A stretch of 64,000 bases of DNA, taken from positions 1,050,149 through 1,114,148 of the forward strand of contig FJOG01000017.1 in the NCBI GenBank assembly GCA_900073065.1. Direction: 5' to 3'. Source of the stretch: Phialocephala subalpina. Taxonomy: Eukaryota; Ascomycota; Leotiomycetes; Helotiales; Mollisiaceae. Under the pieces are notes generated by a model. The model was not told the DNA's origin. It ran no database searches and saw only the letters and a program-made list of their open reading frames with translations. Each line of letters begins with the position of its first letter. The stretch's first letter is position 1. Shown one piece after another: positions 36,488 to 48,007 of the stretch. Position numbers and translations under genes: made by a program.

Positions 36488-36890
36488 GCAAGCAGATGCA
36501 AATGCATTTACGGTGTTCTGGTGGCTGTCTTCAACTTTAAATAGATATGCTCTTCTTCTTCTAGACCATTGGCGCAGAGGCATAGAGGCCCAGAGCATGG
36601 TTGATTCTTCTTTTTAATGAGTATTCTCTGTGCATTTTGATGAAAGCACAGCATGGGTTTCGAGCAATGCATGAAATCGGAGGAATTAGACTAATAGTCG
36701 TTGTTTGGTACCTGCATATAACATCTCATGGAGAAATCGATGGACCTAATATTGGAGTGTTTAATTGTCTGATGAATTGTGAATGAATTAATGGAATACT
36801 AAACCTAGTCATAGGCCGTGTACTTCAGCAACGACCAAAATGTTCTATCGAGCCCTATGAAGCGCCTTGCTAAATCAAATCCGAAAGAAA
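36488..36890. other. Convergent intergenic region
   Basis: 403 bp between the HMG-CoA synthase stop and the esterase stop. AT-rich 3' UTR-like sequence, no further feature seen. Confidence 0.5.
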
Positions 36891-38357
36891 TCACAGCTTT
36901 GACATTGGGTCTGGCTGTTTGCCGCTCATCTGCTTAACCCTCTCCTTCATCCTCTTCATCACCTCCTCTTCCGTAAACGTACTCAAAGTCAAAACGTCCA
37001 CCTCCGTCTCCTTCAACGTCTTCGGCGTAACAACCGTCCCCTTCGTCTCAATCTCCTCCGGATTCGTGGTCGCCATCGTAATAAACGCCGCCCAGCTATT
37101 AAAAAACTTCCTGCTGGCTGGTAAATCCGCAATCACCATCGCAAAACAATGCGGCATCGTCTCATACTGCTCAAACACCACCTTAACTCCCTGCTTCGCA
37201 GCTTGCATCGCAACATGTTTATCTTCATCCGTCAACAGTTCCTCTCCCGTCTCGATATACAACGGACAACTTCCCTCCCAACTCTTCGCTACGAGAGGCG
37301 ATACTAACGGATGGCATAAAGCAGCGTCTTCAGCGTAGAGGTTCTTGCGTGGAGGAGAAGTGGGCCAGATTGAGCAGGGTGGGTATTCCATTCCTTCGGG
37401 GTGTTTGGTGGATGGTGGGAGGTAGTCGAATCGTCCGTTCGTATCACAGGAGGGGGAAGAGTGGGTTATGTCGAGCCAGGGACTGCTGACCGCTACTGCA
37501 GCTGGTAATGGCACTTCTCGCGCTTCCCCATTCCAGTTAACCTTGCGATTTTGGCGACGGAGGGAAAGAAGTGTTTGGAGGAGGACGAGGGAGAGGTTTC
37601 CGCCGGCGCTGTCGCCGCTGAAGACGATGTGTTCTGGTTTGACGGCTTCGTGGAAGGAGCCGGGTGGTGGGTAGAGGAGGGAGAAGTAGGAGACGAGAGC
37701 GTCTAGGAGAGCTACTGGGAAGGGATTCTGGGGTGCCAATCTGTATCTGACGGAGAAGCAACGACCTTTTGTGAGTCTGGCGAGCTTCTTGGTAGTAGGT
37801 CGGTGACTTGCGGGGTCCATGAGGTAGTATGCTCCACCGTGGAAATACAGGATCGTGGTTGGAGATGTAACTTCTCGCATCATCTCCTTGTATTTCTGAT
37901 CTTCGGATATCTTGAGCTCAACTGACTGCTTCGTCGCTCCTGCTCTGTAGCCCGTCCATTCTGCTTCCACTGGGATCAACTCCGGCTCTGTGTAATTTTT
38001 GATTGTCGTCTCTCCCGTTTCCTTGTCACGCACCTCTCCTGGCTCATTACACTCCTGAATTGCCTCAAACAGTGCTTGTCGAATATCATTTTCCTCAGGT
38101 TTTGGTGTAGTGAATCTGCTGACCCAAATTCGACCTTTGATTCCTGGATCTCTCAGGGACAATTTCTGGACTCTGGAAACAGGAGTTGGAGGAGAATCAA
38201 CAATGAATGATCGCAGGACATTAACGATCAATTCTGTTTTTAAATCCCAGTGCTTCGAGTGCTCCGAAAATCCCAACGTGTGGGAGAATGCTGTCCTTCC
38301 AATGAGTGGCACTTTGGGAAGAAAGGCTTTCACCAGAGGAAGAGGCGAAGACTCCAT
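36891..38357 (-). CDS. Alpha/beta hydrolase (hormone-sensitive-lipase-type esterase) with C-terminal SKL
   Basis: An intronless 488-residue esterase of the HSL/acetyl-hydrolase group. The oxyanion motif YFHGGAYYLMD and the nucleophile elbow FSGDSAGGNLSL are clear. The acid and His are probably in YIETGEELLTDEDKH and MPHCFAM. The last three residues are Ser-Lys-Leu, the canonical type-1 peroxisomal import signal, so I infer a peroxisomal matrix enzyme. I start it at the ATG at 38357; the frame runs 28 codons further upstream, but that extension is low in information. It lies directly downstream of, and on the same strand as, PEX14. Substrate unknown. Confidence 0.88.
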   Translation of the reverse strand: MESSPLPLVKAFLPKVPLIGRTAFSHTLGFSEHSKHWDLKTELIVNVLRSFIVDSPPTPVSRVQKLSLRDPGIKGRIWVSRFTTPKPEENDIRQALFEAIQECNEPGEVRDKETGETTIKNYTEPELIPVEAEWTGYRAGATKQSVELKISEDQKYKEMMREVTSPTTILYFHGGAYYLMDPASHRPTTKKLARLTKGRCFSVRYRLAPQNPFPVALLDALVSYFSLLYPPPGSFHEAVKPEHIVFSGDSAGGNLSLVLLQTLLSLRRQNRKVNWNGEAREVPLPAAVAVSSPWLDITHSSPSCDTNGRFDYLPPSTKHPEGMEYPPCSIWPTSPPRKNLYAEDAALCHPLVSPLVAKSWEGSCPLYIETGEELLTDEDKHVAMQAAKQGVKVVFEQYETMPHCFAMVIADLPASRKFFNSWAAFITMATTNPEEIETKGTVVTPKTLKETEVDVLTLSTFTEEEVMKRMKERVKQMSGKQPDPMSKL

Positions 38358-38982
38358 TCTAGTGGCAAATGCAGAGATTTCAATGGAAAGAGAGAAAGGA
38401 GACAGACAGGTAGGAGAAATGAGAGAAGGGAGGGAAGACACCTATTTCATAAGACTTCAGGCCAAACTAAAGGGAAGACTCGAGTGCGACTGGTCACCGT
38501 CTTTTTGGAGCAAGGCAGAAAGATCAACAACTCGGATGCCGAGGCATCATCCTAGCTCGATTTTCGTGTTGAACTCGTGCCCATCGCATGTGTTTCATTA
38601 TTTGTGATGAATGTTAAACTTTCTTGACGGTTGGGTGTGGATTTTGTGGCTTTTGGACATCGTGATCCAGAGGATGTCGAGGAGCATCCCCGGATTTGTT
38701 GTTTCTGAGACAGAGCTGCAGGCATCTTGCGAAGGGGCACATGGCGGAACCTTGTGCTGCAAGGCTGATGCCGCGAAGCTCGGCTCGTGGTGGCTCTGAT
38801 CTCGAGGCTAAAACGGGATACTTCGTCCGAGCACAGATTAACTTGCAGAAAGCAATGTCTTCAGATCTTCACATGGTGTCCATCTTGTTCTCGAAACATA
38901 GTACATTTGTTATCTTTTGTCGCTACTGCCTATAGATTCCACAAAACGCCGCCAATGCAGATACGTCCATTTTCTTCCACCC
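38358..38982. promoter_or_regulatory. Intergenic region: PEX14 3' flank and esterase promoter
   Basis: 625 bp between two minus-strand genes. No coding frame with support. Confidence 0.45.
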
Positions 38983-40195
38983 TTAAGCTGCCCCACTAGC
39001 CTCTGGTGAGCTACTACTTGTTCCGGTAATGTTGACAGAGCTCGTGCTCTTGTTTGCGAGTTGCCATGATGGAATTGCAGCCTTGCCAGCTGGCAAACCA
39101 GTACTGAAAGGACTCGAGCTGCGGCCCTGCAGTGAGGCTACTGACTCGGTTCCGGTTCCATTGCTCACTGACGCTGGCTTCGGGGTAACAGATTCCGTGG
39201 CCGAAGAGCCATTCGTATTCGCAGAAGCCTGAGCACTACCGATGTTGGTGGGGGTCGTTCCTATATTTGGGGCTGCTCGACCATATGGGCTAGTACTCGT
39301 TGAAGTCGCGGGATTCATTCTTTGACCCATCAACGTCTTCAAACTCTTCAATTCCGTATTGAGCTCCCGTAACCTGGCATCTGTAGTTTCTTTTTGTCCA
39401 TCGATAGCCTTAGGGATTAAATCCTTCAGCCCACGGACCTCGTCACTTATTCGTCGGGACTCTTCCTCCCGTCTGCGGCTGGCAGTTTTCAAGTCTCCAA
39501 TAACGCTCTCGACTTCTGCTAATGCGGCATCTAATCGTTCCGTTCGAGCTTGTTCGGATGCCTTTAAGGTCTCGGTATCTTTAGCTAGCTGGTCGATAAG
39601 GGAGAACGCCTTCTCAAAAGATTCGTCAATGGCTTGCTTGTCCTGTTCCAATTGTGGTGCAGTAGGCGGTGCGATCATAGGGTAAATGTATCGCTTGTGG
39701 CATGTTAGCAAATCGCCAGGTATGGCCGAACCTGGATTGGCATACCTTGGTCACAGTGTACAGACCATATCCCACTCCTCCCATCACAGTCGCCATAATA
39801 AACCAATCTCTCCAGTCTCTCTTCGGCAACTCTGGAGGTGGCGGTTGCTGCCATGGGTATTGTTGGTATCCGCCATAGTTTGGCTGTGGCGGCCGTGCTA
39901 CTTGTTGTTGAGGAGCATAATTTGAATAATTTGCAGGAGCAGTCTCGCCGCTGGCTCTCGCAAGTGCTATGTCAACCTCTTCCTGGGTGAGGTTTTTCGA
40001 CTGCAGAAAAGCTATTCGATTCTCGATTGGCGATCCGGATACACTTGGGTCTTGGAGAACTGCATGCAGCAATCAGTATTCGCTCGGGTCTGCCGTGGCT
40101 ATTCTCACATGTAACCTAGATTTCGTCAGTACTGGCTTGCGGAGAAGCTGCGATTAACTCACTGCAGACGCTACCACATCTTCTCGAATCGCCAT
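38983..40195 (-). CDS. PEX14: Peroxin 14, peroxisomal docking complex
   Basis: Peroxisomal membrane protein that docks the cargo receptors Pex5/Pex7. The N-terminal Pex14 domain (residues 1-45) reads MAIREDVVASA-VT-FLQDPSVSGSPIENRIAF and FLQSKNLTQEEVDIAL. A Pro-rich PPPPELPKRDW segment, a hydrophobic stretch (about 98-116), a long coiled coil and a Ser/Thr-rich tail follow. Exons: 40163-40195, 40109-40115, 39746-40059, 38983-39693 (354 residues). The second exon is only 7 nt; it supplies Val-Thr and the first base of the Phe codon and is needed to restore the highly conserved helix. Introns are 47, 49 and 52 nt, all GT..AG. Divergent from NDC80. Confidence 0.95.
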
Positions 40196-40565
40196 ATTGA
40201 TGACCAGCCGTTATCCCTCCTCACATGTAGTTGGAAAACTGCGCTGAGATGCGACGGAATCTTCAGCATCTGGGGGACTCCACAGCGATAATCAAGAGGC
40301 CGGGCCGAGGCTGGTGCATTGGTCAGGCGCACGTGAGGCCGCTCGAACAAGGATCGACTAAACTCCATCGGGTTTGTTTACTTTCAGCAACTCGCCCTAT
40401 GAGATCGCCGCACGATTGTTATGATCACAGGCGCTTCACACTTTCGTCCCTACAACTTCGCAACATCACCTTTCGCAAAAGTTAAGCTGTAATACTACCA
40501 TATAACTGCTTTTGCGCTTTGCTGCCATACTTTCGCGATCGACTGGAAACCTCAATACTGTCAGG
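40196..40565. promoter_or_regulatory. Bidirectional promoter PEX14 / NDC80
   Basis: 370 bp between divergent ATGs. No ORF of note. I could not identify specific factor sites with confidence. Confidence 0.5.
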
Positions 40566-42911
40566 ATGTCGCAAGACACGGGTCTCTTCTCCGTGCGACG
40601 GCCGCGAGAGGTATGTTCACGATGCGCCGACAGGAATTCATCTGCCGGGGAAATAGGCGTTCAAGTGTTTTCATCTCGTCGACCATGCGCTAACTTTCAC
40701 CCAGACTCTAGGTGGCATAAACTACAATTCCAACATCCCACAACCAGCATCTGCGATGAAACGTTCGAACTCGATGTCTGGCAATGGCAACGCGCCCTTC
40801 ACAGCGAGTCACGTACGGTCAATCTCGAGTTCTCGAGCATCTCTCGCACCTCCACGACCAAGCCAACCTCAGTTCCAACGCTCGTCATCTGGAACAAATC
40901 TGGCGGAACTGGGAATGTCTTCAGTAAAGCGGACATCGTTCCAGAACAACAGCGGACGAAAGAGCTATGCGCCAACTGGGATGGGACGATCATCTGCTGA
41001 GAGTGTGGAGAGGAGAAGCAGCGTATACAGGTCTCGAAGCTCAAACAATGGTCCTATGGGTCACCAAAGCTTTTTCCAACAAGCACCACAGCCAGCGGGT
41101 GCTCCTACGGACCCTCGAAGATTGAAGGACAGGTCCGTTCAGGTGAAGGTTGGGCAGGACATCCTTGATTACATGACCGCCAATAATTTCGAAATGGAAA
41201 TGAAGCATATGATCTCACAGAACATGATCAAGTCTCCGACACAGAAGGATTTCATTTACATGTTTCAATGGCTGTACCATCGCATCGACCCGAGCTACCG
41301 CTTCCAGAAGAATATCGACCAAGAGGTACCTCCAATCATGCAACAGCTCCGATATCCATACCAGAAATCAATCACCAAAAGTGCGCTTTCCGCCGTGGGG
41401 TCAGCGAACTCATGGCATCTCTTCCTAGGACTTCTACACTGGATGATGCAACTCGCCCAGATGCTGGAAGGTTACGGAGCGAACCACTATGACGATGCGT
41501 GTGCTGAGACTGGGGTCGATGTTAGTGGCGACAGGATTATCTTTGACTTCCTAAGTCGTGCATACCGGGATTGGCTTTCCATGGATGAGGACGCTGGAGA
41601 TGAAGACCAGGACAGAGTGCTTGCTCCACATGTTGAGGCCATGGCAGCTGAGTTCGACAGAGCAAATTCAAAATACTTAGACGAATTACAGATCTTGGAA
41701 GGAGAACATGAAAGATTGCAAAAGGAAATCGAGGCTCTTGAGAAATCTGGATCCGACGTTGCAACCCTAGACAGGAACTTCAAGATCATGGAAGAGGACA
41801 AGGTCAAGTTCGAAGAATTCGATAGTCGGATGAATCAGAAGTCCGAGAAATACGAAGCTCGGATACAGTTCCTGCAAGAAGAGCTTGACAAGGTCATGGT
41901 GGAGTTGAAAGAAGCAGATGATGAGCGAGCAAACTTGCAAAAAGCTGTTGACGATCAGGGGATCAGTATGGCAGATATTGATCGCATGACTGCGGAGAGG
42001 GAACGGCTTCAGAAAGGAATTGAGTCGACTTCACAACGATTGGAAGAAGCAAAGAAAAAGGTCACAGAAAAGGAGGGAGAAGCGAGCCGAAAACTCGACG
42101 AGCTCGAGAGGATGGTCGACAGGTACAACAGCATGGGATACCAAATTGGTCTTATTCCCTCGACTGCGCCGAACGCCAAGGGCAAGAACTACGAGCTGCA
42201 GGTAGTGGTCAACGAAGGTCCAAACTTCTCGGCATCCCAGATAAGTTCTTCGCGAGGCGGGAATGCAGACAGTGATCGACTTCTCGCAGATCCTGTTACT
42301 GGCTACCAACCTGCTCACATTCTGAACCTTGATCTCAGAGGTCACGTCAAGTCGAGTTTCGTGAGCCTGAGAAAAGAGATTTCTGAGCGTCGTACAGTAG
42401 CTATGGACGAGATGATGAAGCACCACGATCTGCTTGATGGAATCAAGGAAGCCATTGAGGACAAGAGGGGTGAGGTCGAGGCTCTTGAGCACCGTGTCAG
42501 AGCTGCAGAAGAGGAGTACGAGAAGACGAAGGAGGTCACCACCACCCAAAAGATCGCTTCTGATACTCAAATCGAGAAGATGGAGAAGGAATTGGCCAAG
42601 ATGCGAGCAGGTCTCACAGAGTCTGTCCAACTCATGGAGCAACGTGAGATGAATACGAACATTGAGTAAGTTGACCAAGCCAAGACTAGCAGTCACTAAC
42701 ATTACTCAGGTACGAGCAACTCACCCTGAAAGCAAATGCTCTACGCGAGGAGCTGCATACGGAGATTGAAAAGATGTTGAACGACATTATCAAGTTCAAG
42801 GTTCACATCCAAAAGAACCTTGAAGAGTACGAAGGCTTCGTTGTTGATGAGGTGGAGCATGAGCTTGGAGGAGATGAAAACGGTGATACCCAGGATGTTG
42901 AGATGAATTAA
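40566..42911 (+). CDS. NDC80: Kinetochore protein NDC80 (HEC1)
   Basis: Microtubule-binding subunit of the Ndc80 complex in the outer kinetochore. The first 15 residues ([15 protein letters not shown]) form one exon. A basic unstructured Ser/Arg tail (to about residue 130) precedes the calponin-homology head with [35 protein letters not shown], and [20 protein letters not shown] then [16 protein letters not shown] long coiled coil runs from about residue 290 to 700. Exons: 40566-40610, 40705-42665, 42710-42911 (735 residues). The first intron is 94 nt and the second 44 nt; the last exon completes the coiled coil and an acidic end. Confidence 0.96.
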
Positions 42912-44255
42912 TGCGTTGGATTGGATTGAGGCGTCTTGTTGATGTAGTTTGTGTTGAGATGGTTGTCTGGACTTGCAGGTTGTGTTCGCCTATACGGGAG
43001 GTCAAATAGTTAGGCGTTCCGGTTAGGTTAACATAACGTTGTCATGATTCATGTCCTGAGCTCTCGAATTTTAGTTGCGTTTCCTGTTTCGGTGAGTATG
43101 TGAGGCTCGTACCTGGTAATCTTCCCCAGTGGAGGGTTAAAAGTGTTGACAATCATGTTTTTGCCGGGCCCAGCATTTTCGTTGGTGACTGAAGTGAATG
43201 TCCCACCAAAGTCGGACATTCAAGACTTTTGTTGCACGCCTGACCTCACGGTCGCAATCTTCATGCCAAAATTTCCCTCAGCTTCCTCACTTACACCAGC
43301 CACAAAACCCCAAGTCCTTAACCTCGTGATAGAAAGTACTCTGATGGCCCCGGTAGGCTTTCTGTGCACTGGCTAAAAGATTGACTCAATAGTTGTTGAG
43401 TAATTGATGAGATCGCGCTCAAATCGTCTTGAGAAGGCTTAAAGATGAACCGCTGGTGATTGGGTGGGACTGCGACTAAGCATGACTTGCTGGAAACTCC
43501 TTGCCGCCTGCTCGGCATTCCTTTCGTCCAGCATTCTTCACTGCGCTTTCGACTTTCTAGTTGACAGACCCAATCAGGTGAGTGGCTATCCTGCAAGAAT
43601 ATGTTTCTCTGTTTTCATCTTATAGAGTCTGGCTGCCCTGTCCCTGACTCCCGTCTGACTGACTTGCAAAAAAAGAGCTTCTACACGGAGCTCCTCAAGT
43701 CAGGAGAATATACACCATACAGTACATCTCCCAGCTAAGAGTTAACGGACGAACACCGAAGTATTGCAGACTATGCGTTTCAATTCTGGAAAAAGAAGCT
43801 GTGTTCGATCTGCACCTGGGCGACTGTGATGTTGTCAGCTCTGACATGATGATCTGAGTGGTGTACTTATCATCATCTCATGTATCGGGAACATCAAGGT
43901 CCAGGTACACTTGCTTCTTCTGTGGACCTTTTGAAACCAAGAAACTCGACAACCGCCATATCCTTAGCTGAGTCAACTTCCACGGGCTCTAGAACATACC
44001 TCGATATCTGGATACTTTCTCTGACGCCTCGAAGCTCGAAGTCTCCACCGAGGTCAGCGCCATTGAGTCCCATGGTGAAGCAGGGCAGTGGGAAAGAGCT
44101 GAGCGTTGCAAGTGAGAGCACATCCCGAGTAATGTCAGTACTCGTGGTCCAAGGAGCCTCGACGTCGCTTCCTCTCTCACTTCAACTCCGGTCAACACCT
44201 TCCTCACCACCCTCTTCCCCTTTCCCATTTCAACACGACTCCTTCCCAAAGAGCC

Positions 44256-44437
44256 ACCTTTCACCCACTGCACCACTGCCCATTGTACCACCTTATATTC
44301 TCGTCCTCCCCCTCAGAAAAATGATTCTTCTAAGAAAGAAAAGAAAAGAGAAGATAAAATCATTTTTCTAAGGGGGAGAATATAAGGTGGTACAACGGGC
44401 AGTGGTACAACGGGCAGTGGTACAGTGGGTGAAAGGT
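44256..44437. repeat. Foldback element: about 65-bp inverted arms around a purine-rich loop
   Basis: The left arm 44256-44326 and right arm 44358-44437 are inverted copies starting ACCTTTCACCCACTG on each strand. About 65 positions align with three mismatches, all transitions. The right arm has a 15-nt tandem duplication (gtggtacaacgggca twice) and the left a 6-nt insertion. The 31-nt loop is almost all purine (AGAAAGAAAAGAAAAGAG). No coding capacity and no clear target-site duplication in the immediate flanks. It would form a long hairpin as RNA or single-stranded DNA, and looks like a MITE/foldback unit. Confidence 0.75.
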
Positions 44438-45465
44438 CCCATACAAACCAAATTAAAGTCCAGAGTCTGGATTACGTTGCTGTCTCTGTGCTTCGCTGCG
44501 TTGATATCAGTGCTTTGTGGTCGACTCGTTCTCGTTGTGAAGTGAGGCTGCACCAAGCCCCAAGCCCCAACAGTCTAGTGAGTGGAGCATCTCCATAAAT
44601 AACACCAAGAACGATACTGGCAACAAATAAAAACCAATTCTGTATACTTGAAATCATCTTAATTGTCTCGTGAGATCTTGATCCAGCGAGTTGCAGCCAT
44701 CCAGGCCACCTAGCATTGAATTGGTGATGATGTTGACACCAACTCGGCACCGCAGCCAAGACGGAACACCACGCAACCTCGCCACCACAAGGTCTGGGTC
44801 GCTATTTTGAGCTCTGAGCTTCATTACCATGCTTCGTAATTGCTTGAAAATGATTTTGGTGACAGTCACCACCGTTTTGGTTACTTTTTGACGCGTTTTG
44901 TTCTCACTACAGAGAACCGAACCTGAGCTTGCACCTGCACTTGACCACCGAATGATACAGAGGAGAGAGCCTTGAATTCGCGGCTTTCCAATCAAACTTT
45001 GACAACAGAGACAGTATTAAGTTATTTCGATGCATTGGTATCGACTTGATGGCATCCAGGTCCATTTTGCTCGATGTCTGCATGCGTGACCAACGGAAGG
45101 TCTCACCCGAGGCGAGCAGCAACATAGATTCCCGTTGACAAAATGTACCCAGCAAAGTTTTTATGATTAGAATCTGTTCCGCATGGCCTCAGGGCAACTA
45201 CTGAAGGGGTTTGGGGATAGTCACCTTCGTTTCTGTCGAAATTTGACGCGTCGACTTTTCGCTGCACCCTTCGTTTTCAACCACCACAACTATCCTAATA
45301 CCTTGACCTCAAACCGTGCAAACCCTAGCACTCTACCAAGCTCTGCCATATAGATGTTCTTCGCCTTCGACACACGCTCAGATACTTGATATTGTTCGGG
45401 GCCGTTGTCTTCGACTAATGCACCACTGCACCAGCCAGTAATGCCGTTGTCTGGCATTGGAGATA

Positions 45466-45533
45466 TGAAGCTAGAAGAGGTACGGCGCCCGGTTGAACTC
45501 CAGTCTTATTAACTTGTGCCTCTTCTAGCTTCA
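45466..45533. repeat. 15-bp perfect inverted repeat with 38-nt spacer
   Basis: TGAAGCTAGAAGAGG at 45466-45480 is exactly the reverse complement of 45519-45533. The right arm is also part of a diverged direct repeat found again at 45960-45988. Confidence 0.6.
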
Positions 45534-45988
45534 CGCTCGGCAAACTTGTGCCAGGCTGAAGTTGACATGATCGTGCTCCTTTAGAGACGACACCTCATCG
45601 ACGGCTTGGGTAAAGCCACACTCAAGGTTCAAGTATAACTGGACAGGATACTCAAGGCTAGCTATAGCACCAGCTATAACGGAGAAGCGATAAAACGGAG
45701 AAGAAGAATTTTCTCGGTGGGAAACGCTAGTACACTACTTTGTAAGGCCGCTCTCGGTCTTCAATAAATAATATTTGATTTCCTCAAACGGAAGGCCAAG
45801 AATTTGACAGAATAAATTGCTGAAAATTCGAAAATGAAAGTAACTTCGAAACCACGCTCCAAAAAGTGTGATATTGTATTGAGCTGGTACCTCAAAAGCT
45901 CGAAGGTGAGGCTTGCAACTTTCATGACACCACTTCGAGACGGATGAAAAGGCACCAAAAACTTGTGCCTCTTCATACTGGACGCTCG
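45511..45988. repeat. Diverged direct repeat (29-nt units at 45511-45539 and 45960-45988)
   Basis: Both units share AACTTGTGCCTCTTC, then seven differing bases, then ACGCTCG. The span between them holds no ORF I can name. Possible remnants of a mobile element's ends, or chance. Confidence 0.4.
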
Positions 45989-48007
45989 CTGATTGAGCGA
46001 GGAGATCGCCGACCACATAATCGCTAGGCCTTCGTAGTTAAATATCAGGCCGCCGTTGCGGGCAGGAGTAAAACAGAGATTGTGCACCACAAGGTAAAAG
46101 CTTGAGTCGACCATTGCGTAGATTCTCAGTTCCTATCGAAAGACATGACATATCTTCTGAGCTTCGACCGGACGTGCTTGAAGTGCTTTTCTCTTGCAAG
46201 AACAATAACATAGATGACAAAAGCAACTCCCACAAGAGGCTCAAGCGAGTACCACCTAGCTTTATGCTCTATTGCGTCTCAAAAGTGTAAATTATTGACG
46301 CGTTGCGTGATGATGGAATGGAAATGACGGCGGTCTATGAGCGAAACAACAAATTATTCAAACTGCTCTAACGTGAAGCATGATATTAAAAGTTCCACAA
46401 TTTCGAGCTCAAAAGATAAGGAGCAGCTATCAGCTTGTAAGATAAAGACCCTCTATAGGTCCGATCGGATGTGTCCGTTCGAAATTATTTGGTTAAGAGT
46501 TACTTTTCACCGCACCCTAAGCTCAAGCGAAGCCGAAGTTTCGGTCCTCGAAACGCGACGAAAACAAACGTATAGATTTAAATAACGATTTTTTGCTTCC
46601 AACAACCACGTGCAGCAGTTCACTTAGGCCCGTGGATCAGGTCACTCGTGGTTAAGAGGAGGATCAGGCTATAAAATCGCCTGGCCCGCATACGAACGAG
46701 TGCTAACACACCAACTTCGCGATCAAAACTGCAATCGACACCGAGCAAGTTTTTCATGGCAACCCCATATCGAAGGGTTTGACAGGGTTTTTGCTAAATC
46801 TTTCTATGTATCGTTTTGCGAGATTCTGAAGCCCAATATATTTTTTGAACTTTTTTAAACGCGATTTCGGGGTCGCTTAGCGAGAATTTTTAAGGGGAGA
46901 ACGCCAGGCAGACGAGCAGATATAAACAAGCTCTCGGCACCTTCAATCAAATATTATACTCTTATGAAGCGATGGAGTGTGCTTGATAATGCTGGCTTCG
47001 TAGTTATATCTTTTCGAATTTTAAAGTGCCATGGCGATATGCTTGGAATCCACTAATTCGAGCGCAGTACCACGAGGACTTTCCCAGACGCTACCTCAAC
47101 ATGAATGGAAAACACAAGGCCCACATGATACTAATCTAAAGATATTATGCATTCCATCCTCCAAATGGTTTCCAATAGCCTTGATAGCGAGGTCGAGCTC
47201 GAGGCAACAAAGATTGGTCGGCCAATGATAGGACGCGAGGGTGGAAGGGTATGACAGCTTAAGCCTTGTGAGCAGCAGCTTTTGAGATCGTTACGCCCTG
47301 GTTTACAAGATTCCAAAATGTCCAAGACTTGATATGTATTTGCTGCTGCTCTTTTAACATCCTGAGAAGCTGGTTAGGGGTAGGCAAAGGAATCTACCTC
47401 CTTTCTGTAAAATACAACAAAGACAGAAAGTAATCACAGAGCACTTACTCTGAAATACAGAGAAGCCTAAGACAACATGAAGGGAAGAAATATATATATT
47501 TACTACAGAAATAACACAAAGGTGCAATGAAAGCTCCAAGGATGCGCTGGGTGACTTATTTTAGGACAGAGCGGGGACAGCCTAAAGAGCATTAAGTGGC
47601 AACACTACACGTTTGTTAGACAATAATACCAAAAGCATGCAGCAAAGAGTCCCAAACACGTCCTTCAGAGCTACTTGCTCCATGAAGACGTTGTAAAATT
47701 GCGTCGAAGATCTTTGATCAGCTCGACTATCACGTGAGATGGTCCAAGCGCTCCGCTCGCCCCGCTCTTTTCATCTTTCGCCTCGCCATCTTGTCTTCCG
47801 CCTTGCACTCGTCTTCGACGCCCATCTTCTATCCATCGGATTGCATTCATATGCAATAGCACCTCTTTCGGTTGGGCGCAAACCGTCAGTATCGTTTCTC
47901 GCATCCTATTAAAGCGACCGCACCTCGACGTTGTGGTCTCTTCCTCCCACGACATCAATCAATTCTTCTTTGCGCGTTGAGCACAACCCCATCGACGAGA
48001 CTTCATC

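Larger units (their letters stand above)
42912..48007. other. Gene-poor, repeat-bearing interval (5.1 kb)
   Basis: No gene with recognisable domains on either strand. It contains a foldback element at 44256-44437, a short inverted repeat and a diverged direct repeat around 45466-45988, and AT-rich DNA on the right half. Frames such as 43880-44371 plus and 43989-44291 minus overlap one another and the foldback arm and look like chance or relic. The right end leads into the pyrimidine-rich leader of the SR-protein gene. Confidence 0.55.

Noticed and set aside
42031..42702. 223-codon minus-strand frame rich in Leu/Ser
   Set aside because: Antisense to the NDC80 coiled coil; Glu/Lys-rich coding strands give open Leu/Ser-rich antisense frames.
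43880..44371. 163-codon plus-strand frame near the foldback element
   Set aside because: It runs into the inverted arm and purine loop, is Ser/Pro biased, and is matched by overlapping frames on the other strand. Looks like chance or relic.
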